A DNA stretch of 64,000 bases from Pseudobacteriovorax antillogorgiicola (GCF_900177345.1 NZ_FWZT01000020.1:1-64000), one strand, 5' to 3'. Counted from the stretch's first letter, positions 8,808 through 17,693 are shown. Notes: a model not told the origin generated them from the letters alone. Translations and numbers: made by a program.

Positions 8808-8839
8808 AAAACCTCATTTTACAGAGTAAATGAGGTTTT
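8808..8839. terminator. bidirectional-looking terminator with no obvious gene
   Basis: AAACCTCATTT and AAATGAGGTTT pair around TACAGAGT, with A-tract before and T-tract after, so it could end transcripts from either side. It sits upstream of two divergent genes (the kinase at 8677 and the binding protein at 9250), where no gene end exists. Confidence 0.6.
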
Positions 8840-9249
8840 GTATCGCTGTTAAAGTGGGTTCGTGGTTCTTGATGAGACCGTGGATGAACGATCTCGATAG
8901 TTGCTGAAATCATCCAAAACAGTAAGGGTGAAGACCATTGATCTTCGCAGCATATTGAAAAGGAACGTTAGATTAGCTTTGTAAACTTAGGCGATTGACC
9001 GATAAATGTAACGATCAGTATCTAAAATTATAATAAATTTAGATGATCATGGGACGCCTAGAGAATTCACCCACTTCGCTTCCTACTTTACTACGATGAA
9101 TTTGAGATGCCAGACCCGAAAGGGTTCTTGAACAGAGAATTTACACGTCAGGGCTTATCTGTCAGCTTATCGTCTCGAAAATTAAAATTTTACCTTCCCA
9201 TTTACTATACCTCAATATAAAACATGTATAGATATCATTGAGAAGAAAC
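8840..9249. other. intergenic region
   Basis: About 410 A+T-rich bases upstream of the solute-binding-like gene. I see no protein-like frame. A run near 9185-9235 (TTTACTATACCTCAATATAAAAC) could contain its promoter, but no clear -35/-10 pair stands out. Confidence 0.3.
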
Positions 9250-10077
9250 ATGTTAGTCATAAAATTTAGCTTTTTAGTATTGATCAGCGCAACCCTTTAC
9301 TCGAAACCAAGTTACCCCAAAGGGGAAGTATCACTGGTTACTGGTGAATGGTGTCCGTACCTTTCAAGTGAATTTGACTTCCAAGGCGTCTTTGCAAGGA
9401 TAGTAACCAAAGCATTTGAACTTGAAGGGTATAGAGCCCAGATCAGCTTCAAACCATGGGCACGCGCTTACAATGACGTTAAGCGAGGGATACATGATGG
9501 ATCAATCGGCTGGGCGCGAACAGATAAGAGAAAAAAGCTATTCTATTTTTCTGATGATGTTTTGGAGCAAGAACAGATGATCTTTCACCACAAAGCTACC
9601 TTATTTGACTGGTCGGAGATGAATGATTTAAAACCTTACGTTCTTGGATTAACACGGAGCTTTGCGTATACGAAGGCACTACAGGAAATGATCGATAAAG
9701 GACTTATAAAAGCCGAAATTTCCTCAAGTGATGAACAGAATATGAAAAGGCTGGTCCTCAAAAGGATCGATCTTTTTCCCGTTGCCAAAGAGGTTGGTAT
9801 TTGCCTAATCCGAGAGAAGCTTTCAAAGGAACAAAGAAAAAAGATAGTCTTTCACAATAAACCTCTAAAGGTTGATGGTCTTGGCGTTATTTTTCCTAAA
9901 AATAGATCAAAAAGCGAAAATTTCAAAGAGGCTTTGAATAGGGGATTGAAAAAATTAAAAGAGAAAGGTCTATTCCCTAAGTACATTGAAGAATCTGAGA
10001 TAAATTTATATGAGAAGTGGACATGTGAGTGGATGAAGGATCATTGGTCACTTGATTTCAAAAATTTTGATAACTGA
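9250..10077 (+). CDS. periplasmic solute-binding-like protein (family 3)
   Basis: 275 residues with signal peptide (MLVIKFSFLVLISATLYS) and the layout of extracellular solute-binding protein family 3, the amino-acid binding group often encoded without a transporter: GEWCPYLS near the start, FARIVTKAFELEGY, FKPWARAYNDVKRGIHDGSIGWARTD, and a C-terminal LNRGLKKLKEKG. An in-frame TTG at 9238 exists, but ATG 9250 is preceded by GAGAAG and begins the signal peptide. No permease or ATPase gene is adjacent, so it may serve as a sensor-type or orphan binding protein. The gene is noticeably A+T-rich and lysine-rich compared with neighbours. Confidence 0.75.
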   Translation: MLVIKFSFLVLISATLYSKPSYPKGEVSLVTGEWCPYLSSEFDFQGVFARIVTKAFELEGYRAQISFKPWARAYNDVKRGIHDGSIGWARTDKRKKLFYFSDDVLEQEQMIFHHKATLFDWSEMNDLKPYVLGLTRSFAYTKALQEMIDKGLIKAEISSSDEQNMKRLVLKRIDLFPVAKEVGICLIREKLSKEQRKKIVFHNKPLKVDGLGVIFPKNRSKSENFKEALNRGLKKLKEKGLFPKYIEESEINLYEKWTCEWMKDHWSLDFKNFDN

Positions 10078-10155
10078 ATTAATCAAGGCTTTGTCGTTGG
10101 TATTTCTTGACCGATCCACCTGGCTTTTAGTTTTCGGTCAGGCCTTTTGGAGCCA

Positions 10156-10542
10156 TTAAAACATGGTATTTGAGTTACTTGAGTGATCGGGAATAACTTG
10201 TAGAACATCCCAGTGCTCCACGATTTTTCCATTGCTATCAAATCTAAAAATATCGATCCCAGCGTAGTCTTTGTCTCCAGGCCAAGTCTGATGGCAGTGA
10301 AGAACAACATGGTCGCCCTCGGCTAGGACGCGCTTAAACTCCACTTTTTTGTTAGGGTACTCGACAGCCATTTTTTCAAAGTAATCGATAAATGCTTCCT
10401 TCCCGTCTCCAACATCTGGGTTGTGTTGAATATAGCTATCCCCGACATAGGTTTCGATAGCTTCCCTTGGACGGCACTTGTTGAACATCAGGTCGTAAAA
10501 TGCCTGCGCGTTTTCTTTATTTTGAGATAAGTCTTGAGCCAA
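10156..10542 (-). CDS. SnoaL-like / NTF2-fold protein
   Basis: 128 residues of the SnoaL-like polyketide-cyclase superfamily (alpha+beta cone). Family features are [49 protein letters not shown] and a close in [19 protein letters not shown]. Such proteins often act on small aromatic or aliphatic substrates or have unknown roles. The start is TTG at 10542, strongly supported by GGAGGGG six bases upstream; no ATG precedes the conserved region. It is cytoplasmic and monocistronic. Confidence 0.85.
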   Translation of the reverse strand: MAQDLSQNKENAQAFYDLMFNKCRPREAIETYVGDSYIQHNPDVGDGKEAFIDYFEKMAVEYPNKKVEFKRVLAEGDHVVLHCHQTWPGDKDYAGIDIFRFDSNGKIVEHWDVLQVIPDHSSNSNTMF

Positions 10543-10562
10543 AGGTTACCCCTCCATGCGGC

Positions 10563-10637
10563 TTAGCTATGATAAGCAACTTCTAGCTTTTTTACATCGA
10601 ATTTAACCATTTGCGTCATGGCCTGCATGACTCGGCT
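10563..10637 (-). pseudogene. VOC/PhnB-like C-terminal relic
   Basis: The minus strand encodes SRVMQAMTQMVKFDV followed by KKLEVAYHS and a stop. This closely resembles the last residues of PhnB/3-demethylubiquinone-methyltransferase-like VOC proteins (pattern RVMQAMLQMKKIDI...AL..AY). Upstream the frame turns into unrelated arginine-rich sequence, and there is no start, so only the 3' end of a once-present gene remains, about 20 bases upstream of the SnoaL-like gene. Confidence 0.55.
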
Positions 10638-10697
10638 GAGGCATCCAATTCTGCGGCTTCCTCGGCGATTCGTTGTGCGTGGCGCTGATTGGTGAAC

Positions 10698-10717
10698 GTG
10701 AGACCCGAAAGTCTCAC
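10698..10717. terminator. hairpin after the ABC exporter operon
   Basis: GTGAGAC and GTCTCAC form a perfect stem around CCGAAA, eight bases beyond the stop of the last minus-strand operon gene. No T-tract follows, so it may act as a weak or factor-assisted terminator. Confidence 0.4.
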
Positions 10718-10724
10718 AGATCAG

Positions 10725-10862
10725 TTAAAGATAGAGGCTGCTCAAGATAAAGCCTAAAAAGCCAAACATCATTAGACGAGCGGTCAGACTACTGGTCCCA
10801 TCCCAAATCTTCCAGATGCTTAAGCCGCTCATGATCAAAACAAAGATATCGCCGATTCCCAT
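10725..10862 (-). CDS. 45-residue membrane protein of the ABC operon
   Basis: A longer frame is open, but the start that fits is ATG 10860-10862, which overlaps the permease stop as TAATG, with GGAGG about 12 bases upstream. The product is MGIGDIFVLIMSG... with two short hydrophobic stretches and a small polar turn. The stop/start overlap implies translational coupling to the permease. Function unknown; a small accessory subunit of the exporter is plausible. Confidence 0.6.
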   Translation of the reverse strand: MGIGDIFVLIMSGLSIWKIWDGTSSLTARLMMFGFLGFILSSLYL

Positions 10863-11692
10863 TATGCTTCCGCCTCCTCTTGAATTCGTCCACTCAGTAC
10901 TGCGAAGCCCCAAGCAATGATCCACGAAATGATCATTGGCTCCCAATAGAGCTGGGTGGGTCCTTCCCAAGTGCCTGGCGGTAGTATCTGATGACTTTTA
11001 AGTTGAATTGGTGGCAGAACCGCGACATTAAGGGCAGCGATGCTCTTTTGCCCAAGGTTAAGGAGCGCAACCCAGCCAGCGAACTGAATAAATGTCACGA
11101 GAAAGTGAATGCCACGCAGATAATAGGCTGTCCTTGTCGCATCAATCACCATACCTACGGCCATGGTCAAGGGCAACGAGGAGAGCACGGTAAAAGCGCC
11201 AAGAATAATAAAGTCTTGGGTTACATAGGGAATATTGATTGTATCGTCGCTGGCAAGGGCCATGGCACCGGTTGCGATCACTGGCACAAAGAAGACCAAT
11301 GCCAAGAGCAGGTAAATCAGAAACCGCGCACATTGAATGTGATACTGGCTCCAGCTGGACATCTTGAGCATCTGAAAGTGCCCTTGCTGCCACTCTTGTG
11401 GGCTTCTAAAAGGGGCTATCATGAGCAACAAGCTGCCGAAAGCTAAGCAAGAAAATGAGGGAACGACGATACCAAGAGCCGCTATCAGAGTTTCCATCGA
11501 TAAGCTGTTGAGCGAGTCCATGAAGCCGCTGCCGTCACCACTGGATTCAAATTGGTACTCAAAGTTTGAAAATGTCCCGAAGTCGATGCCGAGCCAGAGG
11601 AGCAAGAGACCAAATGCGATCAGTAGTAGGGTGATATGAATGCGCAAACGCCTGGCTTCCAGCCATAAGAGTGTATAGAAAAGCTGGGTCAT
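10862..11692 (-). CDS. ABC transporter permease
   Basis: 276 residues with six likely membrane segments and a large loop after the first (about residues 35-70, rich in Ser/Asp/Gly), typical of the ABC-2-like permeases that pair with YtrA-regulated exporters. The start codon overlaps the end of the ATPase gene by four bases (ATGA). The partner ATPase and GntR regulator lie directly upstream. The substrate cannot be read from sequence; in Bacillus the related Ytr systems respond to cell-wall antibiotics. Confidence 0.85.
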   Translation of the reverse strand: MTQLFYTLLWLEARRLRIHITLLLIAFGLLLLWLGIDFGTFSNFEYQFESSGDGSGFMDSLNSLSMETLIAALGIVVPSFSCLAFGSLLLMIAPFRSPQEWQQGHFQMLKMSSWSQYHIQCARFLIYLLLALVFFVPVIATGAMALASDDTINIPYVTQDFIILGAFTVLSSLPLTMAVGMVIDATRTAYYLRGIHFLVTFIQFAGWVALLNLGQKSIAALNVAVLPPIQLKSHQILPPGTWEGPTQLYWEPMIISWIIAWGFAVLSGRIQEEAEA

Positions 11693-12381
11693 ACCTGGGA
11701 GCCTCCATTGATCTTAATGAATTCGTCGGTGAAGCCACTACCTTGGGCCCTCAAATCCTCACCACGAAAATTGCCAACCATCTGACCATCCTTGAGGTAG
11801 ATGCCGCGATCGAAAAAGGTTTCCACCTCGCGGATCTCGTGGGTCGATAGCAGGATCACCGATTCCTGATCCCAAGTAGCAATCAGCTCCTTAATGATCA
11901 TTTCACGGGAGACCAAATCGATTCCGGATAGGGGCTCATCGAGAAGGTAGAGCCGCGCTTTTCTAGCCATGGTAGCAACCAGCCGCAAACGCTGGCTTTG
12001 TCCCTTAGACATCTGGCCAATAGGGCTATTGGGCACCGTTAAAGTATGAATCATGGTCCTAAAGCGCTCACGGTCAAACTGGTGGTATAGGCCAGCCATG
12101 AAATCTTCCACATGCTGAGGAGTCATCCATTGATGAAACGAAGCTTTGTCCCCAAGGTAAGAAATTGAGTCCCTTGCCTTCCGCGGGTCTTGGCCCTCGA
12201 TACGGATCTGTCCCCGGTCGGGGTGAAGCAGCCCTGACAGTAGTTTTAGAGTTGTGGTCTTTCCAGAGCCATTAAGGCCGAAAAGCCCCACAACATCTCC
12301 CTGGTTGAGGCAGAATGTGGCCGATTTGAGCCCTGCCTCCCCCCGGTAGATCTTTGTGACATTTTCAAACTGGGCGATCAT
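11689..12381 (-). CDS. ABC transporter ATP-binding protein
   Basis: 230 residues with Walker A GLNGSGKT (about residues 35-42), a Q/D-loop region, the signature SKGQSQRLRL, Walker B LYLLDEPLSGID and the switch His in STHEIRE. The signature has SKGQ in place of SGGQ, as in many exporters of this group. It is coupled on both sides by four-base overlaps: its ATG lies within the GntR gene end and its stop within the permease start. Confidence 0.93.
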   Translation of the reverse strand: MIAQFENVTKIYRGEAGLKSATFCLNQGDVVGLFGLNGSGKTTTLKLLSGLLHPDRGQIRIEGQDPRKARDSISYLGDKASFHQWMTPQHVEDFMAGLYHQFDRERFRTMIHTLTVPNSPIGQMSKGQSQRLRLVATMARKARLYLLDEPLSGIDLVSREMIIKELIATWDQESVILLSTHEIREVETFFDRGIYLKDGQMVGNFRGEDLRAQGSGFTDEFIKINGGSQV

Positions 12382-12737
12382 AAATTCCTCATATTCTTAA
12401 GTTGCATCACCGCTTGTTCCGCGGTGAGTCCGAGGCTTTCGACTTTTCTTAGGAAGTCGTTGCTGTATTTAACCAATAAGTTGAGTCGTAGGCGCCCGAC
12501 ATCAGCGTCATCACGGATGTAGGAGCCAAGACCCCGTCGCTTTTCTATAATCTTGCGGGCTTCGAGTTCGTTGTAGGCACTCACCACAGTGTTCGGATTG
12601 ACCATCGCATCGCGGGCCAGATCGCGGGTGGAGGGCAGGCGATCCCCCGGCTTCATCTCGCCGCTGGCAAGCTTGGCTACCACTTGATCGGCTAACTGTT
12701 TGTAAACAGGCCCACTTTTATGATCTATAATCCACAT
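12378..12737 (-). CDS. GntR-family regulator, YtrA type
   Basis: 119 residues, the short YtrA subclass: winged-helix N-terminus with PVYKQLADQVV, LPSTRDLARD, VNPNTVVSAYNELEARKII and KRRGLGSYI, followed by only a roughly 45-residue helical dimerisation tail. These regulators normally repress their own ABC exporter operon, and this gene leads such an operon. ATG at 12737 follows AAGGTGG. An inverted repeat at 12756-12777 just upstream is the likely operator. Confidence 0.92.
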   Translation of the reverse strand: MWIIDHKSGPVYKQLADQVVAKLASGEMKPGDRLPSTRDLARDAMVNPNTVVSAYNELEARKIIEKRRGLGSYIRDDADVGRLRLNLLVKYSNDFLRKVESLGLTAEQAVMQLKNMRNL

Positions 12738-12755
12738 GATCCACCTTAGTAGTGA

Positions 12756-12777
12756 TCTAGTCAGCTAGTACACTAGA
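12756..12777. promoter_or_regulatory. inverted repeat, candidate GntR operator
   Basis: TCTAGT and ACTAGA are perfect inverted arms separated by ten bases, 19 bases upstream of the gntR start. Position and symmetry suit autoregulation by the dimeric YtrA-type protein. This is inferred from position and symmetry alone. Confidence 0.5.
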
Positions 12778-12870
12778 CAATCGGTACGCTATTGTAAAGT
12801 CTTGAGTTGAATTTCCTTAAAAGCCAGTGGTATCAGGCAACCTGACAATATACTTGTAATAATCCTAAAA

Positions 12871-12885
12871 TGAGACTAATTATCA
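12871..12885. promoter_or_regulatory. Fur-box-like site 1 before iron ABC operon
   Basis: TGAGACTAATTATCA matches 12 of the 14 defined positions of the 7-1-7 Fur consensus TGATAATnATTATCA. It lies 82 bases before the ferric-iron binding protein start. Confidence 0.7.
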
Positions 12886-12931
12886 ATTTCCCGTTTCTTT
12901 CAAGTGGTAATTGCCCTAGCATAACCGATAT

Positions 12932-12946
12932 TGAAAATGAGTCTCA
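12932..12946. promoter_or_regulatory. Fur-box-like site 2 before iron ABC operon
   Basis: TGAAAATGAGTCTCA matches 11 of 14 positions of the same Fur consensus and is itself partly palindromic. It lies 20 bases before the GTG start, so Fur bound here would block initiation. Two sites suggest tight iron control. Confidence 0.6.
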
Positions 12947-12966
12947 TAACTAAGTAGAGGTCCTGC

Positions 12967-13968
12967 GTGAAACGAATAGCTGCTAGTATCATCACCGTCG
13001 GGTTGGGTTTTTCGGCTCTCGCCCATGCTGCAAAAAAAGAGGTTGTCATCTATACCGCTCGTAAAGAGCATCTGGTGAAGCCCCTGTTTGAAGCCTATGA
13101 AAAGAAGACTGGCGTCAAGATCACATATATTACCGACAAGGCAGGAGCCTTGATGGAACGCATCAAGGGCGAAGGCAAACGCACCAAGGCTGACTTGCTC
13201 TTCACTGTGGATGCGGGAAATCTTTGGAGTGCTGCCGACCAAGGAATTCTTCAAGGGGTGGCAAGCAAGACCTTGGAGAGTCATATTCCAGCCCATCTAA
13301 GAGATCCAGAAAACCAGTGGTTTGGTCTGTCAGTAAGAGCCCGAACCATTGCCTACAGTACCAAACGTGTGAAGCCTGAAAGTCTGACCAATTACGAGGA
13401 CCTTGCCGATCCAAAATGGAAAGGCAAGCTTTGCCTGAGGACATCAAAGAAAGTCTATAACCAGTCTTTGGTGGCTATGTTTATAGCCTCTCACGGAGAG
13501 AAAAAGACCGAAGCTATCGTCAAAGGTTGGGTAAGCAACCTTGCAACCAAGGTATTTCCTAATGATACCGCCGTCCTAGAAGCAATTGCGGCAGGGCAGT
13601 GCGATGTAGGCATCGTCAATAGTTACTACTTTGCTCGCCTGGAAAGCAAGGACCCCAAGTTCCCAGTAAAACTGTTCTGGCCAGCTAAGAAAGATGGTGG
13701 AGTCCATGTTAACATCTCAGGTGCAGGTGTCACCAAGCATGCTTCCAACAAGGCAGAGGCGATCAAACTGATGGAGTGGTTGTCAGGGGCTGAGGCTCAA
13801 AAAATGTTTGCAGAGTTGAACTTTGAATTTCCTGTGATGGCAAATGTACCAGCAGCAGACTTGGTCCAGAAGTGGGGGTCCTACGATCCTAGCTTGATCA
13901 ATGTGTCTAAGGCTGGAGAACTGCAAAGTAAGGCGGTCAAACTTATGGATCGCGCAGGCTATCGTTGA
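12967..13968 (+). CDS. ferric iron ABC transporter substrate-binding protein
   Basis: 333 residues of the FbpA/FutA family. It has signal peptide MKRIAASIITVGLGFSALAHA and the family opening EVVIYTARKEHLVKPLFEAYEKKTGVK. IVNSYYFARL holds the paired tyrosines that bind Fe(III) in FutA-type proteins, and NISGAGVTKHASNK is also conserved. GTG at 12967 has AGAGG about six bases upstream. It binds ferric iron in the periplasm and hands it to the permease encoded next. The gene overlaps the permease start, and the Fur-like sites upstream predict induction in iron starvation. Confidence 0.95.
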   Translation: MKRIAASIITVGLGFSALAHAAKKEVVIYTARKEHLVKPLFEAYEKKTGVKITYITDKAGALMERIKGEGKRTKADLLFTVDAGNLWSAADQGILQGVASKTLESHIPAHLRDPENQWFGLSVRARTIAYSTKRVKPESLTNYEDLADPKWKGKLCLRTSKKVYNQSLVAMFIASHGEKKTEAIVKGWVSNLATKVFPNDTAVLEAIAAGQCDVGIVNSYYFARLESKDPKFPVKLFWPAKKDGGVHVNISGAGVTKHASNKAEAIKLMEWLSGAEAQKMFAELNFEFPVMANVPAADLVQKWGSYDPSLINVSKAGELQSKAVKLMDRAGYR

Positions 13969-15578
13969 AGTTTTATCGTTTCTCAAAATCATCTTCGCTG
14001 TGGCGTTATGCCAGTTATGGCATCGCCTTGCTTGCCATGAGCCCGATCCTTGCGGTCTTGGCTTCATGGCTTTTGCCGATCAGCGAACATTGGCAGCATT
14101 TGCGTGAGCATCTGCTGCTTGATCTTTTAGGCAATTCCTTTTGCCTGCTCCTAGGGACCTTATCCCTCACTTTTATCATTGGAGTCGGGTCCGCTTGGTT
14201 TTTGAGCCTATACCAAGTTCCAGGTCGGCGGTGGCTACGGCCAGCCCTAATCCTGCCCTTAGCAATTCCAGCTTATGTAAACGGGTTTATCAATCTTGGG
14301 TTCTGGGATTACTCCGGTCCGTTTCACACCGCGTTGCGCAGTATCGGTATCGATGGCCAAATCTTCGAAATACGCTCCTTGCCAGGTGCTGCTTGGATTC
14401 TTACGGTATCTCTTTATCCGTACGTTTATCTGATGAGTCGTCAGGCATTTGATAGCCAGGGTGGGCGGGTTATCGAAGCGGGGCGATCTCTAGGCATGCC
14501 TATCAATAAGATTTTTTGGCAATTGGCGGTGCCTATGGCTCGCCCTTGGATTTTTGGCAGCCTGGCCTTGGTCGGGATGGAAACCCTCGCAGACTTTGGA
14601 ACCGTTTCGATCTTTGGCGTTGATACCTTCACTACGGCCATCTACAAGTCTTGGTTTGGCTTCTTCTCCCCAGAAACTGCGGCTCAGCTTTCATCTCTTT
14701 TGCTCGCCATCGTTTTCTTTGTGTTTATGATGGATTATTTGAGCCGTAAGGGTCAGAAGTTTGTGAGCGCCAACGGCGTTCGGAAGGCCATGCCCTTTCG
14801 CAAGCGATCCCATGCTTACCTCGTCGCAGCTGGCTTATGGGGACTATTTTTGGTGGCGTTTTTATTACCTGTGGTGCAGATGCTCGTTTGGGCTGTGGAG
14901 GAAGGTTTTCCCTCCTGGGCTAATCTTTTAGATATCAGCACGAACTCGTTCCTGGTGGGAGCTATCACTGCTGCTTCAGTTGCTATTAGTGCGGTAGTTT
15001 TGGTTTTCGCTCAGCGATTCTTTCCTATCGGTAAGGTCATGCTAGCCAACCGGCTGGCGATTCTCGGCTATGCCTTGCCTGGGTCTGTATTGGCTATCGG
15101 GGTTTTTCTGCCACTTGTTCGGCTTGATAATGTAGCTGCTGATTTTATTGAAGGACTAACAGGTCATGACCCTGGGTTGATGCTGACCGGTGGCATGGTC
15201 ACGATGGTTGTCGGGCTTAGTATCAGGTTTTTAGCAGTCGGCCACACCGCAATCCAATCGGCGCAGGAGCGGATTAGCCCGCGAATCGATGAAGCGGCGA
15301 TCAATTTTGGCGTTTACGGCAGCCAACAAATCCGCTTGATTCATTTGCCCCTCATATGGCGAGCTATTCTTGGTGCCATGGTGCTAGTTTTTATCGATGT
15401 GATCAAGGAGATGCCCTTGACGCTGATGACGAGACCCTTTGGCTGGGATACCCTTTCCGTAAAGATCTTCGAATTGATCAGTGAAGGGGAGTGGCAAGCG
15501 GCGGCATTGCCATCGTTAATTTTGGTGCTTTTGGGGCTTATCCCAGTATCACTATTTAAGCGGGAGACGGCGTCATGA
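13965..15578 (+). CDS. ferric iron ABC transporter permease
   Basis: 537 residues with about twelve membrane segments in two homologous halves, the FbpB fused-permease layout. The two EAA loops that contact the ATPase read EAGRSLGMPINKIFWQLAVP and EAAINFGVYGSQQIRLIHLP. The likely start is TTG at 13965, inside the stop region of the binding-protein gene (TTGA overlap), which implies translational coupling; the first ATG is 24 codons further in and would cut into the first membrane helix. It forms the channel for iron entry with the ATPase encoded next. Confidence 0.93.
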   Translation: MKFYRFSKSSSLWRYASYGIALLAMSPILAVLASWLLPISEHWQHLREHLLLDLLGNSFCLLLGTLSLTFIIGVGSAWFLSLYQVPGRRWLRPALILPLAIPAYVNGFINLGFWDYSGPFHTALRSIGIDGQIFEIRSLPGAAWILTVSLYPYVYLMSRQAFDSQGGRVIEAGRSLGMPINKIFWQLAVPMARPWIFGSLALVGMETLADFGTVSIFGVDTFTTAIYKSWFGFFSPETAAQLSSLLLAIVFFVFMMDYLSRKGQKFVSANGVRKAMPFRKRSHAYLVAAGLWGLFLVAFLLPVVQMLVWAVEEGFPSWANLLDISTNSFLVGAITAASVAISAVVLVFAQRFFPIGKVMLANRLAILGYALPGSVLAIGVFLPLVRLDNVAADFIEGLTGHDPGLMLTGGMVTMVVGLSIRFLAVGHTAIQSAQERISPRIDEAAINFGVYGSQQIRLIHLPLIWRAILGAMVLVFIDVIKEMPLTLMTRPFGWDTLSVKIFELISEGEWQAAALPSLILVLLGLIPVSLFKRETAS

Positions 15579-16678
15579 GTCGCGTGGTTTTGAAGGTAGA
15601 GGACTTAATTCATCGGTACGGCTCGCAAGCCACCCTCAACCAGATCAACTTAGAGCTAACAGAGGGCATGGTCGGCTGTTTGCTCGGAGCAAGCGGCTGT
15701 GGCAAAACAACATTGTTGCGTTGCATAGCAGGATTTGAGCCGGTTTTGGGTGGCTGTATCACACTCAATCAGCGCATTGTCAGCAGCGATTCCCGGTTCA
15801 TTCCTCCCGAAAAAAGGCGTATTGGCGTCGTATTTCAGGATTATGCACTGTTTCCTCATCTCACGGTTGCTGAAAATATTGGCTTTGGAATCCGTCACAT
15901 GTCGAAAGCGGATCAGGTGGAAAAGGTCGATAAGCTGCTGGCTTCGGTGGACCTTACAGCCCATGCTCATAAATATCCTAGTGAGCTTTCGGGCGGACAG
16001 CAACAACGTGTAGCCTTGGCTAGGGCACTCGCCCCAGAACCCGATCTGCTCTTGCTGGATGAACCTTTTTCCAATTTGGATTCCAACCTGCGCGAGCGCA
16101 TGAAGCACGAACTTAAAACCTTGCTGGAACATTTTGGTGTGACAGCGCTGCTGGTGACTCATAACCAGGATGAAGCTTTTGACATAGCGGACGAAATCGG
16201 AGTGATGTCGGGCGGAAAGATACTGCAATGGGGGTCATCCTATGACCTTTATCACAAGCCCCAAAGTCGCGAGGTCGCGAGCTTCTTAGGAATGAGCGCG
16301 TTTCTGCCAGCAAAAGTCTCTCATGATGGTTGTGTTCTCACGGAACTGGGAGAAGTGGTCTGTAAAGAGGACCTAAAGACTTTAAAAGGCAAGAATATTA
16401 CAGTACTTTTAAGGCCAGATGACATCATTCACGACGATCAGATTGCACCCATCGCTACGGTGGAGCAGGTATCGTTTCGCGGCATGTTTCTGGTATACCA
16501 TTTAAGGCTGCCTAGCGGGCAGTTGATTCACTGCTTCACCTCAAGTCACCACGAGAAGCATGAGATCGGTGGCAAAATCGGGATTCGATTGGATATGAAG
16601 CACGCTGTTATCTTACGGGAAGATGAGGCTTTGGTGGAACAAGTGGACGAGAGTACAATGCCCAAGAGGCATGGCTGA
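15575..16678 (+). CDS. ferric iron ABC transporter ATP-binding protein
   Basis: 367 residues, FbpC/FutC type. Walker A GASGCGKTT (about residues 36-44), Q-loop VVFQDYALFPHLTV, signature LSGGQQQRVALARAL, Walker B DLLLLDEPFSNLD and switch TVTHNQDEA-like LLVTHNQDEAF are intact. A C-terminal TOBE-type regulatory domain (about 270-360) follows. The start overlaps the permease stop as ATGA. It energises the importer. No obvious terminator follows before the pyrophosphatase gene. Confidence 0.94.
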   Translation: MSRVVLKVEDLIHRYGSQATLNQINLELTEGMVGCLLGASGCGKTTLLRCIAGFEPVLGGCITLNQRIVSSDSRFIPPEKRRIGVVFQDYALFPHLTVAENIGFGIRHMSKADQVEKVDKLLASVDLTAHAHKYPSELSGGQQQRVALARALAPEPDLLLLDEPFSNLDSNLRERMKHELKTLLEHFGVTALLVTHNQDEAFDIADEIGVMSGGKILQWGSSYDLYHKPQSREVASFLGMSAFLPAKVSHDGCVLTELGEVVCKEDLKTLKGKNITVLLRPDDIIHDDQIAPIATVEQVSFRGMFLVYHLRLPSGQLIHCFTSSHHEKHEIGGKIGIRLDMKHAVILREDEALVEQVDESTMPKRHG

Positions 16679-16888
16679 GGTGGAATCCCTAGAATTGGCA
16701 TGGCAAAGTAAGTAAGAAATATATTTCTCGAACCGAAGATCTTGTTCGAGTCATCGGATGAGCGTTGCAAGCAAAGAATTTTACGGATCACCTTGATTTC
16801 TATAGCCAAAGCCATTAATAATTGGCCTCTTGAATCGTGGTTGAAACCACTCAATGACTTGAATTGTTAATAAAAAGGTAAGATACAG

Positions 16889-17575
16889 ATGACGACCGTT
16901 GATGCAGAAAAGCTGCTGAAATACATCTCGAAGGTTTTCAAGCCCCACCCCTGGCACGGCCTGGAGGCTAGGCCCAAGGGCGATGAGTCCCTGGTCAACG
17001 CCTATATTGAAATTGTCCCAACGGATCGCGTTAAATACGAAATTGATAAGGATAGCGGCTACCTAATGGTGGATCGTCCACAAAAGTTTTCAAATATCGT
17101 CCCGTCTCTTTATGGCTTCATTCCGAGAACTTACTCCGGAGAAAAGCTAGCCAAATACACCAACGACTTGCTTGGTCGTACGGATTTGGTCGGTGACAGC
17201 GATCCTCTTGATCTCTGCGTGCTCACTGAGAAGCCAATCACCCATGGTGACCTTCTTCTCAAAGCTGTGCCCATCGGTGGCTTTAGGATGCTTGATGACG
17301 GCGAAGTCGACGATAAGATCATCGCAGTTTTAAAAGACGACCCTATTTACAGCATGTGGGAAGATGTCTCTGCTTGCCCTGAGTCGGTGATCAACAGCCT
17401 GCGTCACTACTTTCTTACATATAAGGAGATTCCGGGTTCATCCGAGAATCAGAAGATCGAAATCACACATACCTACAGCCGAAAAGAGGCGGAAACCATC
17501 ATCGCTCTTGGTTGTGAGGACTACCAGGATAAGTACGGCTTTGTCGGTTTGGATGTGATTTTTAATGCTGACTAA
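16889..17575 (+). CDS. ppa: inorganic pyrophosphatase, family I
   Basis: 228 residues of the soluble metal-dependent pyrophosphatase family, which hydrolyses PPi to two phosphates and drives biosynthesis. The family motif DSDPLDLCV with its three metal-binding Asp is present, as is YGFIPRTY and the basic-aromatic KYEIDKDSG. It is larger than the 175-residue E. coli enzyme and closer to eukaryote-like or plastid-like forms, with an N-terminal extension. ATG follows AAGG at about ten bases. A strong terminator follows. Confidence 0.93.
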   Translation: MTTVDAEKLLKYISKVFKPHPWHGLEARPKGDESLVNAYIEIVPTDRVKYEIDKDSGYLMVDRPQKFSNIVPSLYGFIPRTYSGEKLAKYTNDLLGRTDLVGDSDPLDLCVLTEKPITHGDLLLKAVPIGGFRMLDDGEVDDKIIAVLKDDPIYSMWEDVSACPESVINSLRHYFLTYKEIPGSSENQKIEITHTYSRKEAETIIALGCEDYQDKYGFVGLDVIFNAD

Positions 17576-17599
17576 AATGATGCTGTAAATATTAAATAT

Positions 17600-17624
17600 A
17601 AAAGACCTTTTTAAGGTCTTTTTT
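17600..17624 (+). terminator. intrinsic terminator of ppa
   Basis: AAAGACCTT and AAGGTCTTT pair around a TT/T loop and run into TTTTTT-rich sequence. It lies 25 bases after the pyrophosphatase stop, a textbook layout. Confidence 0.9.
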
Positions 17625-17693
17625 CTTACCTAAAAATCACTTCTGCCGCCTCCTACAGTGCCGATCCCGATAGGTACAACCGTGGGGAGTTTC

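Noticed and set aside
16546-16854. Minus-strand 102-codon frame after the iron ATPase gene
   Set aside because: Largely antisense to the ATPase end, no start signals.
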